Part shown: piece by piece, positions 6,069 to 9,804 of the stretch
Numbering within the stretch: position 1 is the first letter of the stretch
Layout of the letters: each line of letters starts with the position of its first letter
Assembly: GCA_016927125.1 (NCBI GenBank)
Contig: JAFGNG010000072.1
Span: forward strand, 1 to 9,804
DNA length: 9,804 nucleotides
Reading direction: 5' to 3'
DNA from: Planctomycetota bacterium
Lineage (GTDB): Bacteria; Planctomycetota; SZUA-567; JAFGNG01
The notes under the pieces: generated by a model
Told to the model about the DNA's origin: nothing
The model's database searches: none
What the model saw: the letters and a program-made list of their open reading frames with translations, nothing else
Program-made: the position numbers and the translations under genes

Positions 6069-6953
6069 TTATGATTTTAAGGGAAGCCCATAAGCGACCA
6101 GGACTTCACGGAGAGCTGCTTCTCCCGCGGGAGTCATTTCACAAAGCGGCATCCGCAGGACTCCGCTATACAGCCCCATCAGCTTCATGGCGGTCTTGAC
6201 CGTGATGGGATTGGTTTCAATGAACATGGCCTTGCAGAGCGGCAGCACCTGGTAGTGCAACCGCTGGGCTTCTGCCAGGTTGCCGTTCAGCCAGGCGCTC
6301 GTAAGGGCAACAATCTCCTTCGGAATAATATTAGCCGCAACCGAAACCACGCCCACGCCCCCGACCGACATCATTGGCAGGGTCAGGGAATCATCGCCGG
6401 AAAGGATCTCGATCTCGCAGAGTTGTCGGATGGAGCTGACCTGGTCCACGGAGCCGCAGGCCTCCTTGATGGTGGTGATGTTTTTGCAGGTCTTGTAGAG
6501 CCGCGCGATGGTTTCCGGCGTCATCTTAGTGCCGGTGCGCCCGGGCACGTTATAGAGCATCACCGGAATATCGATAGCATCAGCGATCGCCTGGTAATGC
6601 CGGAACTGCCCCTCGGGCATCGGCTTGTTATAGTACGGAGTAATCACCAGCACCCCGTCCGCGCCTGCCTTGGCGGCAAAGGTAGAGAGCCGCAGGGACT
6701 CCGCCGTGTTATTGCTGCCGGCGCCTGCAATCACCTTGGCGCGCCCCTTGACCGCCTTGACCGTGAACGCAATCACCTCCTGCTGTTCATCATGCGAGAG
6801 CGTGGCAGCCTCGCCGGTGCAGCCGCAGGGCACAATCCCGTTGGTCCCGGCGGCGATCTGCAACTCGATCAACTCGGTCAGCTTGTCAAAATCAACTGCG
6901 GAAGCGTCCTTGGTAAACGGCGTTACCAGCGCTACATTCGAACCTGCAAACAT
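6069..6953 (-). CDS. dapA: 4-hydroxy-tetrahydrodipicolinate synthase
   Basis: The 294-residue TIM-barrel protein matches DapA throughout. It catalyses the condensation of pyruvate with aspartate semialdehyde, the first committed step to diaminopimelate and lysine. Lys163 in TIKEA is the Schiff-base lysine. Tyr134 in YNVPGRTG and Tyr108 in TPYYNKP are the relay tyrosines, and Arg139 binds the substrate carboxylate. The GTTGES signature reads GCTGEA, so the relay Thr (E. coli Thr44) is Cys45 while the next Thr is kept. SGDDSLTLPMMSVGGVGVVSVAANI is the normal late barrel segment. DapA separates well from N-acetylneuraminate lyase here by the YNVPGRTG and SGDD motifs, although related aldolases cannot be wholly excluded because of the Cys. 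AAAGGAG sits 5 nt before the ATG. pdxJ lies 41 nt upstream. Confidence 0.92.
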   Translation of the reverse strand: MFAGSNVALVTPFTKDASAVDFDKLTELIELQIAAGTNGIVPCGCTGEAATLSHDEQQEVIAFTVKAVKGRAKVIAGAGSNNTAESLRLSTFAAKAGADGVLVITPYYNKPMPEGQFRHYQAIADAIDIPVMLYNVPGRTGTKMTPETIARLYKTCKNITTIKEACGSVDQVSSIRQLCEIEILSGDDSLTLPMMSVGGVGVVSVAANIIPKEIVALTSAWLNGNLAEAQRLHYQVLPLCKAMFIETNPITVKTAMKLMGLYSGVLRMPLCEMTPAGEAALREVLVAYGLPLKS

Positions 6954-6994
6954 CTCTTCTCCTTTAATTTATTTATATTTGCTTAGAACTGGAT

Positions 6995-7750
6995 TTAAGA
7001 ACCTGAGTTGGGTAAATGCGCTTCCGTCCAGGCCCGGATCATAATTTCTTTCATCTCCCTGACCGCCCGCTCCAGGCCGGTAAAGACCGCGCGGGAAATG
7101 ATGCTATGGCCGATATTCAAGTCTTCAATCTGCGGCAAGGCGGCGATGGGGGCGACATTGAAGTAAGTCAGCCCGTGTCCGCCGTTGACCCTGAGTCCCG
7201 CTGCCCGGGCGCATTGCACGCCGTCAGCGAGGAGCGCGAGTTGCTTGCCGACTTCGGCCTCCTTCCCCCAGGCCTCGGCGTAAGCGCCGGTATGCAGTTC
7301 GATAAACTCCGCGCCAGTCCGGGCAGCGGCATCGATCTGCACCACATCGGGATCGATAAAGAGCGAGACCACAATCCCCGCGGCCTGCAGGCGTTTCGTG
7401 ACCTCCTCCACCCGTTGAAAACCTCCGGCGACATCCAGCCCGCCCTCGGTAGTGACCTCCTCGCGTTTCTCCGGCACCAGGGTCGCGCAATAAGGTTTGA
7501 GCTTTACAGCAATGCCGACAATCTCTTCGGCGACCGCCATCTCCAGGTTCAAGGGCGCCTTGACGGTCTGGCGCAGAAGCTCGATATCGCGGTCCTGGAT
7601 ATGGCGGCGATCCTCGCGCAGGTGGACGGTGATGCCGTCAGCGCCGCCGAGTTCCGCCAACGCGGCCGCCGCGACCGGATCCGGCTCAATGGTCCGGCGG
7701 GCCTGGCGGATGGTCGCCACATGGTCGATATTTACACCCAGTCTAATCAT
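6995..7750 (-). CDS. pdxJ: Pyridoxine 5'-phosphate synthase
   Basis: This 251-residue TIM-barrel enzyme joins 1-deoxy-xylulose 5-phosphate with 3-amino-2-oxopropyl phosphate to form pyridoxine 5'-phosphate in the DXP-dependent route. It opens with LGVNIDHVATIRQARR. Catalytic residues appear as His43 in VHLREDRRHI, Glu70 in NLEMA, and His192 in NGGHGLTY. LVPEKREEVTTEGGLDV and IGHSIISRAVF are family signatures that bind phosphate groups. The length is slightly above E. coli PdxJ because of a short tail (TEAHLPNSGS). The stop of ybbR is 19 nt upstream, with a GGAGG soon after that stop and an AAGGA just before the ATG, so the genes are tightly linked. Pdx1/Pdx2 are absent here; PdxJ implies that PdxA and DXP synthase are encoded elsewhere. 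Confidence 0.95.
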   Translation of the reverse strand: MIRLGVNIDHVATIRQARRTIEPDPVAAAALAELGGADGITVHLREDRRHIQDRDIELLRQTVKAPLNLEMAVAEEIVGIAVKLKPYCATLVPEKREEVTTEGGLDVAGGFQRVEEVTKRLQAAGIVVSLFIDPDVVQIDAAARTGAEFIELHTGAYAEAWGKEAEVGKQLALLADGVQCARAAGLRVNGGHGLTYFNVAPIAALPQIEDLNIGHSIISRAVFTGLERAVREMKEIMIRAWTEAHLPNSGS

Positions 7751-7769
7751 TTCCTTTTTATGCCTCCGT

Positions 7770-8732
7770 TTATCTTATGATTACGCTGACCTCCCCGGGA
7801 TTAATCGCTTTGAGGGCGACCTCGGGGGGGAGCTTGGTATAGCATTTCAGAGTATGTTCGCCTTTAACCTGCTCGGTGATTTCGCTCATGTCAACATAGA
7901 CAATGGAATCGCGCTCGCTGATCTTCAGCACCTCCACCTCTGGGCCTTCGATGGTGAGACTGACGGTTGAGGGGGTAATCTGAACTGCGCGCAGCCCGAT
8001 CTGGGCCGGGCCAAAGAGTACGCGCACCGGCATTTTTTCAAACTTGCGCGCTTCCGGGATCGGCTCGATACTGACCGACACCCAGATGTCGATATTGCTT
8101 CGAATCAAGCGTTCGCCGATTCGCTTGGGCTTGACACCAACATAGCGGACCACATCCCTGGTGGCACCCTCGATATTAATCGGGTAGCACTCAAGGTATG
8201 CGTCCGCGGGGATGCTGCCCTTCGGGGCCATCACCTTGACAGTACGTTGTGAAGGTTCCGCCTCACGCAGGATCCGGTAGCCGGGGTTGGGTTCGCCAGT
8301 TACTACCGGTTTCACTTCGATATATTGCGGCACCAGCCGGTTGATGGAAACAGGGCCTTCCGGTTCCAGGATCTCCACCACCTTGACTCCCGGCGGCAGC
8401 GAAAGATCGCTGTTCTGAATGCGCAGTTCCACCTGCACCTGGTTGATATCACCCTCGGTATCGGAGGTCGGCACCGTGATATTCTTGACTACCGCCAAAT
8501 CTTTGTTGCTCAGATTTTCCGCCTGGCCGCGCGGGGTTTGCAGCCGGGCGAGGAACTCGGTGGGGTAGCCCTTCTCCAGCTCCCAGCCTTCGGGGGCATT
8601 GATAATCAGGGGAACCTTCCGCCAGTTCACTTCGATGCGGCGGTCGTCGACATAAGCCCAGACAACCACCGCTAAGATTAGTGAAACGAAGAGGGTAAGG
8701 ACATTGAAATGATGCTGTCTGCCAATAGCCAT
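7770..8732 (-). CDS. cdaR: YbbR-domain regulator of diadenylate cyclase
   Basis: This 320-residue protein has one N-terminal membrane helix (about residues 9-28, FNVLTLFVSLILAVVVWAYV), followed by an extracytoplasmic region. The WAYVDDRR junction and repeated beta-rich modules (about 30-120, 125-210, 215-320, with recurring 'P..V.VLGP/EGP' turns) are YbbR-like. In Firmicutes CdaR binds the membrane cyclase CdaA and tunes c-di-AMP output. It starts by one-base overlap with the cdaA stop (TAATG), with GAGGAG inside the cdaA end as ribosome site. That coupling supports a 1:1 membrane complex. The protein is shorter than the four-repeat B. subtilis form, so one repeat is probably missing, as is common outside Firmicutes. 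Repeat borders are approximate. Confidence 0.87.
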   Translation of the reverse strand: MAIGRQHHFNVLTLFVSLILAVVVWAYVDDRRIEVNWRKVPLIINAPEGWELEKGYPTEFLARLQTPRGQAENLSNKDLAVVKNITVPTSDTEGDINQVQVELRIQNSDLSLPPGVKVVEILEPEGPVSINRLVPQYIEVKPVVTGEPNPGYRILREAEPSQRTVKVMAPKGSIPADAYLECYPINIEGATRDVVRYVGVKPKRIGERLIRSNIDIWVSVSIEPIPEARKFEKMPVRVLFGPAQIGLRAVQITPSTVSLTIEGPEVEVLKISERDSIVYVDMSEITEQVKGEHTLKCYTKLPPEVALKAINPGEVSVIIR

Positions 8733-9553
8733 TAGGGCTCCTCCTCTATTAAGAGCGTATCGGTAATCTCAGCAGCGCATTGCTCGCTCAGGAGCCGGTG
8801 CAGCTCATTAACTTCCAGTCCAAGCTGGATCTTTCCGGAGATGGCGACGGAGATGCGGCCGGTCTCCTCGGAGATGATAACCACGACCGCGTCGGCCTCT
8901 TCGGAGAGGCCAATCCCGGCGCGATGGCGGGCGCCCATGCCGCGGCAGATTTCGGTGTTTTCGGTAAAGGGCAGCAGGCAATTCGCGCCTACAATCCTGC
9001 CGTTGCGGATGATTACCGCGCCGTCATGCAGCGGGGTCTTGGGATGGAAGATGGTGCAGAGCAATTCGCTCCCTACCGCCGCATCCAACCGGACGCCGCC
9101 TTCGATATAGGTGCCCAGTCTGGTTTCGCGCTCAATCACGATAATCGCGCCGATATTCTTTCTCGACAGGCTGGCGGCAGCCTTGACCACTTCGCTGATC
9201 GCACTCTCCCCGCGTTCACCGAACAAGCCCCAGACCGGGTTTTCCCCAATGCGGATTAAAGCACGGCGGATCTCCGGCTGGAAGACTACGATGACGGCAA
9301 GGATGCCGATAGCCAGCAGGTTCTCCATCAGCCAGCGGATATTCTCTAACTCCGCAACCCTGGCAACGAGGAGGATTACTATAACCCCACCCACGCCCAG
9401 GGTTCCGAGACCGCGCAGAATACCTGCCCCGCGGGTACCGCGGATGAATGACAGGGCTATATAAATCAGCACTGTCAGGATAGCGATCTCCAGTAGCGGC
9501 CCCCAAAGGCCGCTGGGATGCGTAGAGAGCTGATTGAACCAATTAGTAAACAT
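8732..9553 (-). CDS. cdaA: Membrane diadenylate cyclase CdaA
   Basis: The 273-residue protein has three predicted membrane helices (about 19-37, 52-66 and 79-91) and then a cytosolic DAC domain. The catalytic DGA at 177-179 (LHDGAVIIRNGRI) and the ATP-binding RHR at 209-211 (GARHRAGIGLSE) are both intact. It should join two ATP molecules into cyclic di-AMP as a dimer of facing DAC domains. PEIRRALIRIG after the third helix is the usual CdaA linker. Cyclic di-AMP controls potassium and osmolyte balance and cell-wall homeostasis. The start at 9551-9553 has GAGG 6 nt upstream. The gene is 113 nt after folP, with a promoter-like site between, and is coupled to cdaR. GlmM, a frequent neighbour in the cdaA-cdaR-glmM cluster, is not present; pdxJ and dapA follow instead. 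Confidence 0.94.
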   Translation of the reverse strand: MFTNWFNQLSTHPSGLWGPLLEIAILTVLIYIALSFIRGTRGAGILRGLGTLGVGGVIVILLVARVAELENIRWLMENLLAIGILAVIVVFQPEIRRALIRIGENPVWGLFGERGESAISEVVKAAASLSRKNIGAIIVIERETRLGTYIEGGVRLDAAVGSELLCTIFHPKTPLHDGAVIIRNGRIVGANCLLPFTENTEICRGMGARHRAGIGLSEEADAVVVIISEETGRISVAISGKIQLGLEVNELHRLLSEQCAAEITDTLLIEEEP

Positions 9554-9596
9554 GGCTTTCCTCGGTTTTCCTCACCTGTTTGCCAAAGCTCACTCA

Positions 9597-9624
9597 ATCA
9601 TACTGTAAAACCTGTCGATGGCAA
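9597..9624 (-). promoter_or_regulatory. Likely sigma70 promoter before cdaA
   Basis: On the minus strand TTGCCA (9619-9624) and TATGAT (9597-9602) are separated by 16 bp, each matching consensus at five of six positions. The start near 9590 would give a leader of about 37 nt to the cdaA ATG. It could let the cdaA run be expressed apart from folP. Confidence 0.4.
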
Positions 9625-9666
9625 TAAGATTGTATCCGCAAGCCTACCTGCAAGTATGAGTTATAC

Positions 9667-9804
9667 CTAAAGGGCTCGATTCCTTTTCACCGCCTCGGTC
9701 ATGCGGACGGCACGGACAGTTTCTTTGACATCATGCACCCGCAGGATGGCCGCCCCGGCCATGACCGCCAGCACCGCGATGGCGAGCGACCCTTCGAGAC
9801 GCTC
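9667..9804 (-). CDS. folP: Dihydropteroate synthase, C-terminal end (partial)
   Basis: The last 45 residues of a minus-strand gene read open from the right edge to TAG at 9667-9669. RLEGSLAIAVLAVMAGAAIL then RVHDVKETVRAVRM is the C-terminal barrel segment of dihydropteroate synthase; the arginine and histidine of RVHD take part in pterin phosphate binding in the family. FolP joins dihydropterin pyrophosphate and p-aminobenzoate to form dihydropteroate, in the cytosol. The catalytic N-terminal loops are outside the window. A position directly before cdaA matches a folP-cdaA order that I recall from several bacterial phyla. Confidence 0.85.
   Translation of the reverse strand, partial: ERLEGSLAIAVLAVMAGAAILRVHDVKETVRAVRMTEAVKRNRAL

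Noticed and set aside
6255..6986. 243-codon open frame on the plus strand opposite dapA
   Set aside because: Antisense shadow of dapA; the translation is rich in His, Gly and Arg with no domain pattern.
7016..7780. 254-codon open frame on the plus strand opposite pdxJ
   Set aside because: It lies entirely antisense to a well-supported pdxJ gene, has no recognisable motif, and long antisense frames are expected in codon-biased GC-rich genes.

Overview
This window reads as chromosomal DNA from an uncultured or little-studied, probably Gram-negative bacterium. Pointers are a signal-peptide DUF3108 protein, a DXP-dependent PdxJ for vitamin B6, Shine-Dalgarno sites before most genes and sigma70-like promoters. 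It also has CdaA/YbbR (c-di-AMP) and an HD-GYP protein (c-di-GMP). Gene order folP-cdaA-ybbR-pdxJ resembles the folP-cdaA-ybbR-glmM-pdxJ-acpS blocks that I recall from Desulfobacterota-like genomes, but glmM is missing between ybbR and pdxJ and acpS is displaced. I cannot assign a phylum from the sequence alone. No tRNA, rRNA, CRISPR array, transposase or phage gene was seen.

Layout. Positions 1-400 (minus) hold the start of a GT4-like glycosyltransferase that runs off the left edge. Positions 401-723 are a divergent, AT-rich regulatory gap with two tandem sigma70-like promoters facing right. Positions 724-1731 (plus) encode an exported DUF3108 protein, the only plus-strand gene. It converges on an HD-GYP response regulator (1786-2886, minus), whose start is best placed at a GTG behind a strong Shine-Dalgarno site.

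From 9804 down to 3009 everything is on the minus strand, in transcription order: folP (3' end only), cdaA, ybbR/cdaR, pdxJ, dapA, a YfcE-like metallophosphoesterase, a short lipoyl-domain plus E3-binding-domain protein, acpS, and a FabF-like ketosynthase. cdaA/ybbR and lipoyl/acpS each overlap by one base (TAATG). Other gaps are 19 to 44 nt, except 113 nt before cdaA, which holds a promoter-like site, and 121 nt before the lipoyl gene, which holds two unrelated hairpin repeats.

Functionally the block joins cofactor synthesis (folate, pyridoxal phosphate), the entry into lysine/diaminopimelate synthesis, c-di-AMP signalling and acyl-carrier chemistry. The most unusual part is the lipoyl-AcpS-ketosynthase trio. 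The lipoyl protein is a two-domain stub of a 2-oxoacid dehydrogenase E2 with no catalytic domain and no E1, E2 or E3 partner in view, translationally coupled to the phosphopantetheinyl transferase. Most of the rest looks like ordinary housekeeping.
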